Origin: G047528255 sp047528255
GTDB taxonomy: Bacteria > Bacteroidota > Bacteroidia > Flavobacteriales > Blattabacteriaceae
Length of the DNA stretch: 64,000 nt
Assembly (NCBI GenBank): GCA_047528255.1
Contig: CP180024.1
Coordinates: 1,054,001-1,118,000 of the forward strand
Reading direction: 5' to 3'
The translations under genes and the position numbers were made by a program. Shown here piece by piece: positions 18,867 through 29,630 of the stretch (its first letter is position 1; each line of letters begins with the position of its first letter). Below the pieces are notes generated by a model, which saw only the letters and a program-made list of their open reading frames with translations, did not search any database and had not been told where the DNA came from.

Positions 18867-19352
18867 CTACTTTCCGTAGCGTTCAAGACACTCTTTATAG
18901 ACGTTTATAGCTTTTGCGGAGTTGCCCCAACCTTTGATTTCCACTTTTTTGTTTTCAAGGTCTTTGTAAACGCGGAAAAAGTGTTCTATTTCTTTTTGAG
19001 TGTGATGCGGCACTTGGTTAATATCATTCCAATGATTGTAGTTGGGGTCGGCTGTGGGAACGCAAAGCACTTTTTCATCTTGTCCATTTTCGTCTGCCAT
19101 GAAAAAAACGCCTACGGGCTTCACTTCCATCAAGCAACCGGGTATGGTGGGGGAGGTAAGGAGCACCAACACGTCGAGGGGATCGCCGTCAAGGGACAAA
19201 GTATTAGGGATGTAACCGTAATCCGCTGGATAAGTCATCGGTGAATAAAGCACGCGATCGAGGCGAATTCTACCTGAATTCTTGTCGTATTCATATTTGT
19301 TTCGGCTTCCTCTAGGTATCTCGATTAATACATCAAAAATTACATTTTTCAT
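18867..19352 (-). CDS. ppa: Inorganic pyrophosphatase (family I)
   Basis: Soluble Mg2+-dependent enzyme hydrolysing PPi from biosynthetic reactions. At 161 residues it is slightly short but complete. It shows EIPRGSRNKYEYDKNSGRIRL at the N-terminus, ADYGYIPNTLSLDGDPLDVLVL with the three metal-binding Asp residues, KVLCVPTADP, and the C-terminal KKVEIKGWGNSAKA. Convergent with thiamine pyrophosphokinase. An IS ends about 74 bases upstream of its start, and no clear promoter box was found. Confidence 0.95.
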   Translation of the reverse strand: MKNVIFDVLIEIPRGSRNKYEYDKNSGRIRLDRVLYSPMTYPADYGYIPNTLSLDGDPLDVLVLLTSPTIPGCLMEVKPVGVFFMADENGQDEKVLCVPTADPNYNHWNDINQVPHHTQKEIEHFFRVYKDLENKKVEIKGWGNSAKAINVYKECLERYGK

Positions 19353-19426
19353 TCTTCTACTATTTTTTTTATGTCGCTTACGAAGGTAAATTTTTTATAA
19401 AAAGGAGAAAGTTGCAAGAACATTGC

Positions 19427-20702
19427 GAAAACGTTGCATGGGAGAAGAAGGTTAAAATATTTGTAAATCAATATATTGTTTCGTATATTTACTAGAGTAG
19501 AAAATAAAAATTCGGATCTATGCTCAGAAGCACCGCAGAAATAAGCTTTAGTGAACTATATATGGACGTTCTACTTCTACCAAAAGTAGTAATTTTAAAA
19601 AAGGTTAAATAACCTGATCCACTTGGGAAGGGATGGAGAAGGAAATAAGAAAAATATATCAAAAAGGTCATGGAATAAAAGGCAACCTACTTACAGTGGA
19701 ATATCGTTATTTGAGATGATGCTTTTGAGTCACTGGTACAATTTCAGTGATGTAGGAATAGAAGAATTAATCAAAGAAATCTTGGCTGAATGCGCTTTTT
19801 TTGTTTTTGATTGGAAGATCAGATCCCAGATCATACGATTTTGTGCAAATTTTGCAATGAAATAGTAGACAAAAAGGCATATAAGAGCTTACTGAAAAAG
19901 ATCAATAAGGATTTAGAAAAGCATCAACCTATAGTTAAAACAGGAGTGATAGTAGATGCCACTATTACATTGAGACCCTTACTCTTAAGGGACCTCCTAC
20001 CTATGTAGTGGAGGATCGGAAAGAAGAGGGGCAAAAGCAAATCAGTCAAAAAAAGCAAGAGTAAAAAAAGCGACTCAATCAAAAGTAGATACTCAAAAAA
20101 ATGACTCAATAAATCAAGTAAACTCTAATACGGATACAAGAAAAGTACATAGGGGGGATAAAAATGGAATAATACTAGCCGTACATAGCGTACGGCAGTT
20201 AATGAGCATGATAATAGAGGGCTAAATACATTAATAAGCAAACTAGGATATAAATCCAGAGAAGTATATGCAGAAAACGGTTACCAAGCGCCAGCCAATG
20301 TCTCTTATTTTCATACTCAAGATATCAAAGATCGTATACATAAGAAAGCCTATAGAAAACGTATCTTAAATGGATATAGCTATATTATTCAACATAATTA
20401 GTGATTAAACCCCAATGGGTAGTAGAACGTACTTTTGGCACTATAAAGCGTTGATTGAATCAAGAAAGGCTCATTACAAAGGATTAGCTCGTCTGCATGT
20501 CCGCATTTTATAGGAGGCTATGGCTCATAATTTGTATTGTTCCCCTGGAATTATTATGAGCTGTTCATAAAAACAGATATAATTAATTAACTTATAACCA
20601 ATAGCATTTCGAATACAATATGAAAAATTGAATATACATGGTTCTCCAATGAGCCTATTTAGGAGGCTGAATAAACGTATTTTACCATAAAACAATGGCC
20701 TC
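19427..20702 (+). mobile_element. IS5-family element, full length
   Basis: Forward copy of 1276 bases from GAAAACGTTGCATGGG to AACAATGGCCTC. It carries an internal run of six Gs followed by ATAAAAATGGAATAA where the frame is lost. Transposase pieces IEELIKEILAECAFF and VIVDATITLRP are readable. It is preceded by AGAACATTGC, which resembles the right end of a further copy. The left end lies 42 bases upstream of the putative metG -7 box. Confidence 0.9.
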
Positions 20703-20743
20703 AAGGTGAAGTTTTCGTTAAGTCTACATCAAGAATGTTTAAC

Positions 20744-20751
20744 TAATTTTG
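20744..20751 (+). promoter_or_regulatory. Possible -7 box of metG
   Basis: TAATTTTG fits TAnnTTTG. It lies 27 bases upstream of the chosen metG ATG and just outside the IS end. No good TTTG is seen 19-21 bases upstream, so confidence is limited. Confidence 0.4.
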
Positions 20752-20778
20752 ACTTTGATTGATCAATTTTACTTCCTA

Positions 20779-22482
20779 ATGAGAAAAAAAATTCAACGAT
20801 ACACAGTCACCGCAGCCCTTCCCTACGCTAACGGACCGGTACATATCGGGCATCTGGCAGGCGTATACGTTCCTGCGGATATCTTCGTCCGTTACTTTCG
20901 ACGAAAAGGAAAAGACGTTATCTTCATCTGTAGCTCCGACGAACATGGCGTTCCTATTACTATCCGAGCGCAAAAAGAAGGAATTAGCCCTCAAGAAGCC
21001 GTTGACAAGTATCATTTCATGATCAAGGAGCATTTCGAAAAATTCGGTATCTCTTTTGACAATTATTCCCGTACCTCGGCAGAAATTCATCACAAAACAG
21101 CGGCTGATTTTTTCAAACGACTTAATGAAAAATCAACATTCATCGAGAAAATATCCGAACAATACTACGACGAACACGCGCAACAATTTCTTGCCGATCG
21201 GTACATCCTGGGCCAATGTCCTCGCTGCGGTAACGAAAACGCCTACGGAGACCAATGCGAAAAATGCGGCACGTCACTCAGCCCAGAAGAATTGATCCAA
21301 CCACGCTCCGCATTGAGCGGAAACCCCCCAATACTAAAAAAAACAAAACATTGGTACCTACCCTTGGATCGTTACCAAGAATCCTTGAAAAAATGGATCC
21401 TAGATGGACACAAAGACGATTGGAAAAAAAATGTCTACGGACAAGTGAAATCATGGCTTGACGAAGGATTGAAGCCGCGCGCCGTGACTCGAGATCTTAA
21501 CTGGGGTATTCCCGTTCCGTTCGAAGGAGCTGAAGGAAAAGTGCTATACGTATGGTTCGAAGCTCCCATCGGTTATATTTCCTCAACAATAGAGTGGGCT
21601 AAACGTCAAGGAAAAGACTGGCAGCCCTATTGGAAAGACCAAAACACCGCATTGATCCATTTCATCGGAAAGGACAATATTGTCTTCCACTGTATCATAT
21701 TTCCTGCCATGCTCAAGGCTCACGGTGAATACATCCTACCGGAAAACGTCCCGGCCAACGAATTTCTCAACTTGGAAAACGAAAAAATTTCCACTTCGAG
21801 AAATTGGGCCGTTTGGTTGCACGAATTCTTGGAAGACTTCCCGGAACAGCAAGATGCGTTGCGTTATATACTAACGATAAACATGCCCGAGAACAAAGAT
21901 AATAATTTCAGTTGGAAAGATTTCCAGAGGCTCTTTAACTCCGAACTCGTCGCCATATTGGGTAATTTTATCCACCGCAGTTTGGTACTATCAGAAAAAT
22001 ATTATCAAAGAAAATCGCCCAAAGCTCCAGTACTCATGGAAAAAGATCGGGAAATACTATCAGAGATCAAAAAATATCCTGCTAAAATCGGTTATCTGAT
22101 AGAAAACTATCACTTTCGAGATGCTTTAACCACATTCATGAACCTAGCCCGACTCGGAAACAAATATCTGGCTGACGAAGCTCCCTGGAAAATTTATTCA
22201 ACCCAACCCGAACGGGTGAAAAGCATCCTCTACGTCTCACTACAGATCTGCGGTATGCTCAGTCAGCTGGCCGAGCCTTTTTTACCCCACACGGCTGAAA
22301 AATTATTCCGAATACTCAACCTATCTCCACTTCCCTGGAACGAGTTGGAGCAACGAGAAATTTTCCCCCCAGGACACGACCTAGGTCAGCCCGTGCTGCT
22401 CTTTGAAAAAATAGAAAATCCCGCTATAGAAAAACAACTCAAAAAATTGAAAACGAACAAACCAAAATCTTCATCCAATTAA
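20779..22482 (+). CDS. metG: Methionyl-tRNA synthetase, lacking its C-terminal tRNA-binding domain
   Basis: Class I synthetase charging tRNA-Met and initiator tRNA. The Rossmann core has TAALPYANGPVHIGHLAG with the HIGH motif, the zinc knuckle CPRCGNENAYGDQCEKCG (about 149-166), the KISTSRN version of KMSKS, and the helical anticodon-binding domain up to about residue 545. The frame stays open upstream to a TTG at 20749, but family alignment supports the ATG at 20779 (567 residues). Bacteroidota enzymes usually run to ~680 residues; here a TAA after KLKTNKPKSSSN cuts off the EMAPII-like domain, which is still visible downstream. The core is undamaged, and MetRS enzymes without that domain are known, so the product is probably active. 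The + strand here is C- and A-rich, unlike murF-alr. Confidence 0.93.
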   Translation: MRKKIQRYTVTAALPYANGPVHIGHLAGVYVPADIFVRYFRRKGKDVIFICSSDEHGVPITIRAQKEGISPQEAVDKYHFMIKEHFEKFGISFDNYSRTSAEIHHKTAADFFKRLNEKSTFIEKISEQYYDEHAQQFLADRYILGQCPRCGNENAYGDQCEKCGTSLSPEELIQPRSALSGNPPILKKTKHWYLPLDRYQESLKKWILDGHKDDWKKNVYGQVKSWLDEGLKPRAVTRDLNWGIPVPFEGAEGKVLYVWFEAPIGYISSTIEWAKRQGKDWQPYWKDQNTALIHFIGKDNIVFHCIIFPAMLKAHGEYILPENVPANEFLNLENEKISTSRNWAVWLHEFLEDFPEQQDALRYILTINMPENKDNNFSWKDFQRLFNSELVAILGNFIHRSLVLSEKYYQRKSPKAPVLMEKDREILSEIKKYPAKIGYLIENYHFRDALTTFMNLARLGNKYLADEAPWKIYSTQPERVKSILYVSLQICGMLSQLAEPFLPHTAEKLFRILNLSPLPWNELEQREIFPPGHDLGQPVLLFEKIENPAIEKQLKKLKTNKPKSSSN

Positions 22483-22828
22483 GAGAGTGAAGATATTTCG
22501 AATTCTCCGATCAGCTTCGACGATTTCACCAAAACTGAATTGCAAATAGGACCCATTCTAGAAGCAGAAAAAGTACCCAAAGCCAATCGCTTTCTGAAAC
22601 TGCAAGTAAACATCGGAACGGAGGTGTACACTGATCGTATCGGGAATCTCTGAAAGCTTTTCACCCGAATAACTCATTGGCAAGAAAGTGAGCGTCGTGA
22701 CCAACCTGGATCCACGAAAGATTCGAAATATCAAAAGTAAAGGAATGTTACTATTGAAGAAAAAAGCTAATGGCTCGCTGGCCTTTCTAATACCAGGAGA
22801 AACCGTAAAAAACGAAACAGCCATCTGA
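22483..22828 (+). pseudogene. Detached C-terminal tRNA-binding domain of MetG
   Basis: Directly after the metG stop the same frame continues as FDDFTKTELQIGPILEAEKV and PKANRFLKLQVNIGTE, the start of the EMAPII/Trbp111-like OB domain. A frameshift near 22630 moves it to a frame reading LIVSGISESFSPE, then a stop, then LIGKKVSVVTNLDPRKIRN and SKGMLLL, ending GETVKNETAI at 22828. There are thus two in-frame stops and one frameshift, with high residual similarity, which suggests that the loss is fairly recent. The domain raises tRNA affinity and dimerises the enzyme in homologues. Confidence 0.88.
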
Positions 22829-22927
22829 TAAAACGACTCCGAATAAAATTATTCAAGGACTTTTGAATTGAGCATAAAAGAATCGGAACACGACATTTTT
22901 CATAAGAATAGACACTATCCCAAAATC

Positions 22928-22983
22928 TAAGAATGTTACATGAGAGAAGGGAGTAAAACTTTTGTAAATCAATATATTGTTTC
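22928..22983 (+). mobile_element. IS5-family element, 56-base right-end fragment
   Basis: Starts as a degenerate GAGAACGTTGCATGAG (read AAGAATGTTACATGAG) and runs to ...CAATATATTGTTTC, where it is cut by the left end of the next reverse copy. Confidence 0.75.
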
Positions 22984-24071
22984 GATACCATTGTGTTAAT
23001 AGTAGATTACGTTTATTTAGCTCATCCTAGATAGGCTCGTTGGGTAACAATGTTAATTTAGTCTTTCATATTTTATTCGAAAACTATTAATTATAAATTA
23101 ATTAAATATACCTATTGTTATGAACAGCGTATAATAATCCCAGGGAACGATATAAATTATGCGTCATATCATCCATAAGATGCTGAGCATGAACACGAGC
23201 TAATCCTTTGTAAAGAGCCTTTCCTTATCCAATCCAAGGCTTATACTGCCAAAAGTGCATTTTACTACCCATCGGGTTTTACTTACTAATTTATTGAATA
23301 ATATAGCCATCCTACTTAAGGAGCCCTATAGGCTTTTTCTTCTGTATATGGTCTTTGATGCCTCGACAATGAAAGTAAGACACGTTGGCTGGAATTTGGT
23401 CATTTTTTCTGCATATACTTATCTGGGCTTATATCCTTGTTTAATTATTAATGGCTTTAACCCTCTACTATCATACTCATTGGCTGTTACGCTATGTAGC
23501 GCTAGTATCATTTCATTTTTATCAACCTATGAGCTTCTTGTATTCGTAGTAAAGTTTCCCTGATTTCTGAGTAATTTTCCTTGAGTTTCTACTCCTGATT
23601 GAGGGTCTTTTTGCTCTTTCTTTTTTTTGACTGATTTGCTTTTCAGCCTCTTCCTCCTGATCCTCCACTACGTGGATAGGAGTGTCCTTGGGAGTAAGAG
23701 GCCTTTACTGTAATACGACCATCTACTATCACTCCTGTTTTAAACTATCTCCTGATTCTTTTCTAATTCCTTATTGATCTTTTTCAGTAATCGATCATAT
23801 ATATTTTGGCTACTATTTCATTGCGAAATATGCATAGAGTTGTATAAGATGGAATCTTATCTTCCAATCGAAAATCACAAAAGCTCATACAGTCTATGGA
23901 ATCTTTTATCAATTCTTCCATTCCTACATCACTGAGATGTATACCAGTGACTCAAAAGCATCATCTTAAATAACGATATTCCACTATAGCTAGGTTGGAC
24001 TTTCATTCCCTGGCCTTTTTGATATATTTTTTTATTTCTTTCTCTATCCCTTCCCATTGGATCAATGCTTT
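22984..24071 (-). mobile_element. IS5-family element, truncated
   Basis: Reverse copy beginning GATACCATTGTGTTAATAG. It is complete on the left but cut at about 1088 bases, within the transposase 5' region (...CCCATTGGATCAA), by the left end of a further reverse copy. Reading frames are broken throughout. Confidence 0.87.
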
Positions 24072-25341
24072 GAGACCATTGTGTTAATGGTGGATTACGT
24101 TTATTCAACCATCCTAGATGGGCTCGTTAGAAAAAATGTAGATTTAGTCTTTCATATTGTATTCGAAAACTATTGATTATAAATTAATTAAATATATCTA
24201 TTTTTATGGACAGCGCATAATAATTCCAGGGCACGATACAAATTATATGCCATAGCCTCCATAAGATGCTGGGAATGCACACGAGCTAATCCTTTGTAAG
24301 GCTCCTTTCCTTATCAAAACCAAAACTTTATACTGCTAAAAGTACGTTCTACTACCCATCGGGGGTTACTAACTAATTATGTTGAATAATATAACTATCC
24401 TACTTAAGGGGTGGTTCCTATAGGCTTTCTTCTGTATACGGTCTTTGATACCTCGAATATGAAAGTAAGACATGTTGACTGGAACTTGGTAACCTTTGTC
24501 TGAATATACTTCTCTGGGCTTATATCCTAGTTTGCTTATTAAAGGCTTTAGCCCTCTACTATCATGCTCATTGACGGCTACGCTATGTACAGATAGTATC
24601 ATTCCATTTTTATACCCCCCTATGTGATTCTTGTATCCGTAGTAGAGTTTACCTGATTTCTTGAGCCATTTTCCTTGAGTGTCTACTCCTGATTGAGTCT
24701 TTTTTTTTACCCTTGCTTTTCTTTGACTGATTTGCTTTTGCCCTTCTTCCTTCCGAGCCTCCACTACGTAGGAAGGAGATCCATTTAGAGCAAAAGACCT
24801 AACTAGTAATACTAGCATCTCTAGTATGACTCTTGTTTTAACTATATCCTGAGTATTTTTTAATTCCTTATTGATCTTTTTCAGTAAGTTTTCATATGCT
24901 TTTTTGTCTACTATTTCATTGCGAAATCTGCATAGATTCATATGATCTAGGATCTTATTTTCCAATCAAAAATCACAAAAGCGCATGCAGCTCAAGTATT
25001 ATTTCACCAATTCTTCCGTTCCTACATCACTGAGATCATATCAATTACTCAAAAGAATCATTTTAAATAACGATATTCCACTGTAAGAAGATTGTCCTTT
25101 TATTCCCTGACTTTTTTGATATATTTTTCTTATTTTTTTTCATCCCTTCCCAGTGGATCAAGGTTTTTAACCTTTTTAAAAAATCACTCCTTTTGGTAGA
25201 ACGTTTTATATATAGTTCACTAAAGTTTAGCGCGGTGCTTTTTAGAATAGAACTGATTTTTTTATTTTTTACTCTAGTATATACGAAACAATATATTGAT
25301 TTACAATTTATTTTAAAAGCCTTCTCCCATGCAATGTTCTC
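24072..25341 (-). mobile_element. IS5-family element, full length, best preserved transposase
   Basis: Reverse copy of 1270 bases from GAGACCATTGTGTTAATGG to CCCATGCAATGTTCTC. A 198-residue frame (24369-24965, -) is the longest transposase piece in the window: FRNEIVDKKAYENLLKKI at its start, then HIGGYKNGMILSVHSVAVNE, EVYSDKGYQVPVN with the second catalytic Asp, and NHPLSRIVILFN before a stop. The first catalytic segment (VDAS in the deduced consensus) is altered to LEMLVLL, and the final VERTFG Glu segment is out of frame, so it cannot be active. Confidence 0.93.
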
Positions 25342-25953
25342 ACAACATTCTTGAATTGTTACATTAGTTTTATACAGGTATTGATCTAGCATATATGATT
25401 TTATAATCAAACTGGTAGTAGTTTAATAGATTTTGAGTGATGACGATAATGATGAGTCTCAAATAAGAAGAGCTTATTAAAGCTTAATATGTTTTTTAAA
25501 TATCAAACCGGATGTCTATATGTACGATATCTAGCTTTTGTTTTAATTGGTCATAAGCTCTATATTCAGAGTAGGTGAGGGCGTCTTTTCCGCTGATGAT
25601 GATGAAGATGATGTCTTTTTTTAATAATTTTCAGCAGACAACTTCGCATGGAGAAGTGTGTATTCAAGGGTGTGGTTCCTTATCAGATATTTCCCATTTT
25701 TACAATACGATCCTTCCAATTTCTATGATATAAAGTGTAGAAGGCTTCTCTGATTTTGTCTAATTTGAGATGGCTTTTTCTCGATAGGGCGTGTTTCGGT
25801 TTTTCTACTCTGACCAAACGTTAGTTTGTAATAATCTAGTTCCTTTATTCCCGTGAAGGGGGCGATGAATTGATACAGACAAAAATATCTTCCGTTTCTT
25901 TAGTGTTTTCGTAGCAGTTATGTCGTCGGGCTGAGGAAATATTCTATCATCGA
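25342..25953 (-). pseudogene. Remnant of an unidentified gene downstream of topA
   Basis: A 612-base stretch without an open gene. On the - strand several frames give protein-like pieces in order: EDIFVCINSSPPSREYKE and LDYYKLTFGQ, then KSHLKLDKIREAFYTLYHRN followed by WKDRIVKMGNI, and finally DIIFIIISGKDALTYSEYRA and YDQLKQKLDIVHIDIRFDI before a stop near 25505. Composition and spacing suggest one decayed gene of about 150-190 codons in the topA transcription unit. I do not recognise the family; it does not look like shikimate kinase. The part next to the IS (25342-25500) shows nothing. Confidence 0.45.
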
Positions 25954-28263
25954 TTATATTTTTTTTTGGTTAGTTTTCTTTTCGGATTTCAGTATGAGTT
26001 GTTGACAATCTTCCAAGGTCAAATGTTCGGATTTGATATTTTTTGGAATCTTGTGATTTTTCTTACCATATCGGATGTAGGGTCCGAATCTTCCGTTTAA
26101 TATTTCGATTGGAGGATCTATGGTTTTAAAGCATTGGATCAGTTTTTTTTCATCTTCTTGACGTTTGTCTTTTATCAGGCCTATGGCTTGTTCTAAAGTG
26201 ATTTCAAAAGGATCATACCCCGTGTCCTTTTTTATGGATACGAATTTGCTACCATATTTGAGATAGGGGCCAAATCGGCCGATGCTTGTTCTGACTTCTT
26301 TTTCTTCGAACAATCCTAATTTTCTCGGTAATTCAAATATTTTAAGAGCTTCTTCCAAGGAAATTGAATTGATTTGTTGATGCTTGAGCAATGAAGCGAA
26401 TCGGGGTTTTTCTTCATCTTCGGCTTCTCCGATTTGTATCATCGGTCCGAATCGACCAATCTTGGCCCATACATTTTTTCCAGATTTGGGTTCCGTACCT
26501 AATAAACGTTCTCCTTGGGTTCGTTCGGCGTTTTTGGCTACATCTTCTACTTTGGGATGAAAACCTCCGTAAAAGCTTCGGATGATTTTGGTCCATGTTT
26601 TTTTTCCGCGGGCGATATCATCAAAGTCTTCTTCGACTTTTGCCGTGAAACCGTAGTTTAATACTTGCTGGAAGTATTGGACTAGGAAACGGTTGACAAT
26701 GACTCCGATGTCTGTAGGTATGAATTTTTTCTTATCGGCTCCGGTGATTTCTTTTTCTTGGGTTTTGAAAATTTCTTCATCTTTGAGCGTCAAAATTTCG
26801 TAAGGTCTTTCCATACCTTCGAGATCTTGTATTTCGACGTAGTTTCGTTTTTGTATGGTAGAGATTGTCGGAACGTAGGTTGAGGGGCGACCGATACCCA
26901 ATTCTTCGAGTGTTCTGACTAGGGACGCTTCACTGTATCGTGTTGGATGTTTGGTGAAGCGTTGTGTAGCTAGAATTTCTTTGTTTTTTACGGTTTCACC
27001 TTTGTTAAGTTTGGGAAGGCTTCCTTTTTTAGCTTCTTCATTTTCTTCTTCTTGGCTTTCGTTATATACTTTCAGGAAGCCGTCAAAGGTTAGGACTTCT
27101 CCTTTGGAAATAAATTTGTAAGGTGTTGGAGTGCTTATATGTATATTTGTCTTTTCTAAAAGAGCGTCGGACATTTGTCCGGCTATTATGCGCTTCCAGA
27201 TCATTTCGTAGAGGCGTTGTTGGGCAGAGTCCAGCCCTGCGTATGGTTTACCCATGTCTGTGGGGCGTATGGCTTCGTGTGCTTCTTGGGCTGATTTGTT
27301 CTTGGTGGTGTATTTCCTAGGATGAGAATATTCTTTTCCGTAGCGTGAGGTGATTTGTTTTTGTGTTGCGGCGATGGCTTCTTCTGAGAGGTTTACGCTG
27401 TCTGTACGCATGTAAGTAATGTAGCCTTCTTCGTAGAGTTGTTGGGCCAAACGCATGGTGCGCGCTACGGAATAGCTCAATTTTTTTGATGCTTCTTGCT
27501 GTAGGGTGGAAGTGGTGAAAGGTGCTGCGGGACTTTTTTTGCTTGGTTTTATTTCGATTTGATCGATGGTGAATATTCCATTTATACAAGTCTTTAAAAA
27601 TGCTTCAGCATCCTCTTTGGAGTCGAAGTTTTTTTCTAGTTGAGCCTTGAACGCTTCTTCTTTTTGGGAAAGAAATATGGCTGATACTTTGTAAAAGGAG
27701 ATTGTTGAGAATTTCTTGATTTCTTCTTCTCGTTCTACGATCAGTCGTACGGCAACCGATTGTACACGTCCGGCTGAAAGCCCTGTTTTGATCTTGCGCC
27801 AGAGTATGGGTGAAAGTTCAAAGCCTACCAAGCGATCCAATACGCGTCTTGCTTGCTGTGCGTTGACCAGGTCGTAGTTGATCGATCGAGGATTTTCTAC
27901 GGCTTGATGAATGGCTTTTGGGGTGATCTCGTGAAAGACAATTCGGCGGATCTTTTCATCAGGAATATTCAATTCTTTGTATAGGTGCCATGAAATAGCT
28001 TCTCCCTCGCGATCTTCATCGGTAGCGAGCCAAATGACTTCGGCTTTTTTAGCCAGTTTTTGGAGTTTTTTTACGACTTCTTTTTTTTCTTCTGGTACTA
28101 TATAGGTGGGTTGAAAGTTATTTTTGACATCGATTCCCATTCCTTTTTCGGGCAGATCGGAAATGTGTCCGAAGCTCGATGCTACTTGAAAGTCTTTTCC
28201 CAGGTATCCTTGTATAGTTTTGGCTTTAGCGGGGGACTCGACGATGACCAGGTTTTTTGCCAT
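25954..28263 (-). CDS. topA: DNA topoisomerase I
   Basis: Type IA topoisomerase that relaxes negative supercoils. At 769 residues it is full length for Bacteroidota. The Toprim domain begins KNLVIVESPAKAKTIQGYLG, with WLATDEDREGEAISWHL holding the acidic metal site. The active-site Tyr lies in YEEGYITYMRTDSVNLS (about residue 290). Downstream are SAQEAHEAIRPTD, TLEELGIGRPSTYVPTI, and at the C-terminus several short repeats of the GRFGPYI(K/R)YG type instead of zinc fingers (about residues 590-740), as usual in this phylum. The gene is intact; a decayed gene follows and a TATTTTTG box lies 18 bases upstream of the ATG. Confidence 0.96.
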   Translation of the reverse strand: MAKNLVIVESPAKAKTIQGYLGKDFQVASSFGHISDLPEKGMGIDVKNNFQPTYIVPEEKKEVVKKLQKLAKKAEVIWLATDEDREGEAISWHLYKELNIPDEKIRRIVFHEITPKAIHQAVENPRSINYDLVNAQQARRVLDRLVGFELSPILWRKIKTGLSAGRVQSVAVRLIVEREEEIKKFSTISFYKVSAIFLSQKEEAFKAQLEKNFDSKEDAEAFLKTCINGIFTIDQIEIKPSKKSPAAPFTTSTLQQEASKKLSYSVARTMRLAQQLYEEGYITYMRTDSVNLSEEAIAATQKQITSRYGKEYSHPRKYTTKNKSAQEAHEAIRPTDMGKPYAGLDSAQQRLYEMIWKRIIAGQMSDALLEKTNIHISTPTPYKFISKGEVLTFDGFLKVYNESQEEENEEAKKGSLPKLNKGETVKNKEILATQRFTKHPTRYSEASLVRTLEELGIGRPSTYVPTISTIQKRNYVEIQDLEGMERPYEILTLKDEEIFKTQEKEITGADKKKFIPTDIGVIVNRFLVQYFQQVLNYGFTAKVEEDFDDIARGKKTWTKIIRSFYGGFHPKVEDVAKNAERTQGERLLGTEPKSGKNVWAKIGRFGPMIQIGEAEDEEKPRFASLLKHQQINSISLEEALKIFELPRKLGLFEEKEVRTSIGRFGPYLKYGSKFVSIKKDTGYDPFEITLEQAIGLIKDKRQEDEKKLIQCFKTIDPPIEILNGRFGPYIRYGKKNHKIPKNIKSEHLTLEDCQQLILKSEKKTNQKKI

Positions 28264-28280
28264 TATCTTGCTACTTTTTG

Positions 28281-28288
28281 CAAAAATA
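28281..28288 (-). promoter_or_regulatory. Possible -7 box of topA
   Basis: On the - strand TATTTTTG fits TAnnTTTG, 18 bases before the topA ATG. No TTTG is found at the expected distance upstream. Confidence 0.4.
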
Positions 28289-28391
28289 GAATTTAAAATG
28301 AATCCTTTGTATCGTTATCTGCCGAGCGTTTGAAGGAGTGAAGTATTTTTGGGAGTAGGCTTGTAGCTGAAGGTCTGTTATATAGTGTAAC

Positions 28392-29630
28392 GTAACTATT
28401 ATGTTAACGTAGATTACGTTTATATAGCTATTCTATATGAGCTTCGTTGAAGAGGATCTAGATTTAATATTTCATATTATATTCGAAAAATAATTAATTA
28501 TAAATTAATTAATTACTTCTATTATTGTGAATAGCTCATAATAATACCAAAAGAACGATATAAATTATAAGCAATATCCTCCATAAGATACTGGGCATGC
28601 ACACGAACTAATCCTTTGTAAAGAGCCTTTCCTGATCCAAACCAAGGTTTTATAAAGCCAAAAGTACGTTCTACTATCCATCGAGGTTTACTCATTAATT
28701 TGTTGAATAATATAGAGATTGTACTTAAGGGAGGGTTCCTATAGATTTTCTTCTGTATATGGTCTTTGATGTCTAGACTATGAAAATAAGACACGTTGGC
28801 TGGTACTGGTAACCTTTTTCTGTATATATTTCTCTAGTTTTATATCCTAGTTTTCTTATTAAAGGCTTTAGCCCTCTACTATTGTTATTATTGTCTGCTA
28901 CCCTATGTACTACTAGTGTCATTCGATTTTTATCCCCCCTATGTGCGTCTTATATCCGTAGTAGAGTTTACATGATTTCTTGAGCTATTTTCCTTGAGTT
29001 GTCTACTTCCTGATTGATTATATTTTTTTAGCCTTTCTTCCTTCCGATCCTCCACTACGTAGGTAGGAGCCACTTGGGAGCAAAGGGTTTAACTGTAATA
29101 AGGCCTCTACTATCACTACTTTTTTAACTATAGCCTGATGCTTTTCTAATTTATTATTGATTTTTTCAATAAGCGCTCATATGCTTTTTTGGCTACTATT
29201 TCATTGCGAAATCTGCATAGAGATCGTATGATCTGTGGTTTGATTTTCCAATCGAAAACCACAAAATCGCATGCAGCTCAAAGTTTTTTTCACCATTCTT
29301 CTATTTTTACATCACTGAGATCATAGCAGTGACTCAAAAGCATTATCGTTCAATAACGATATACCACTGTAAGCAGTTTGGCCTTTTATTCTCTGGCTTT
29401 TTGATATATTTTTCTTATATCTTTTTCCATCTCTTCCCACTGGATCAAGGTTTTTGACTTTTTGAAAAAGCCACTCCTTCTGATATAACATTCCATATAT
29501 AGTTCACTAAAGCTTATTTGTGTGGTGCTTTTGAGTATAAATTCGAATTTTTTTATTTTCTACTCCAAACATACGAAACAATATGTTGATTTATAAATAT
29601 TTTAAACTCCTTCTCTCATGCAATGTTCTC
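28392..29630 (-). mobile_element. IS5-family element, near full length
   Basis: Reverse copy of 1239 bases from GTAACTATTATGTTAAC to CTCATGCAATGTTCTC. A 90-residue frame (28522-28794) preserves the transposase C-terminus: KPRWIVERTFGFIKPWFGSG with the catalytic Glu, then HAQYLMEDIAYNLYRS. Upstream frames are broken, including a run of six Gs followed by ATAAAAATCGAATGA. Confidence 0.9.

Noticed and set aside
24369..24965. 198-residue transposase as a functional enzyme
   Set aside because: First catalytic segment is altered, the final Glu motif is out of frame, and the N-terminus is missing.
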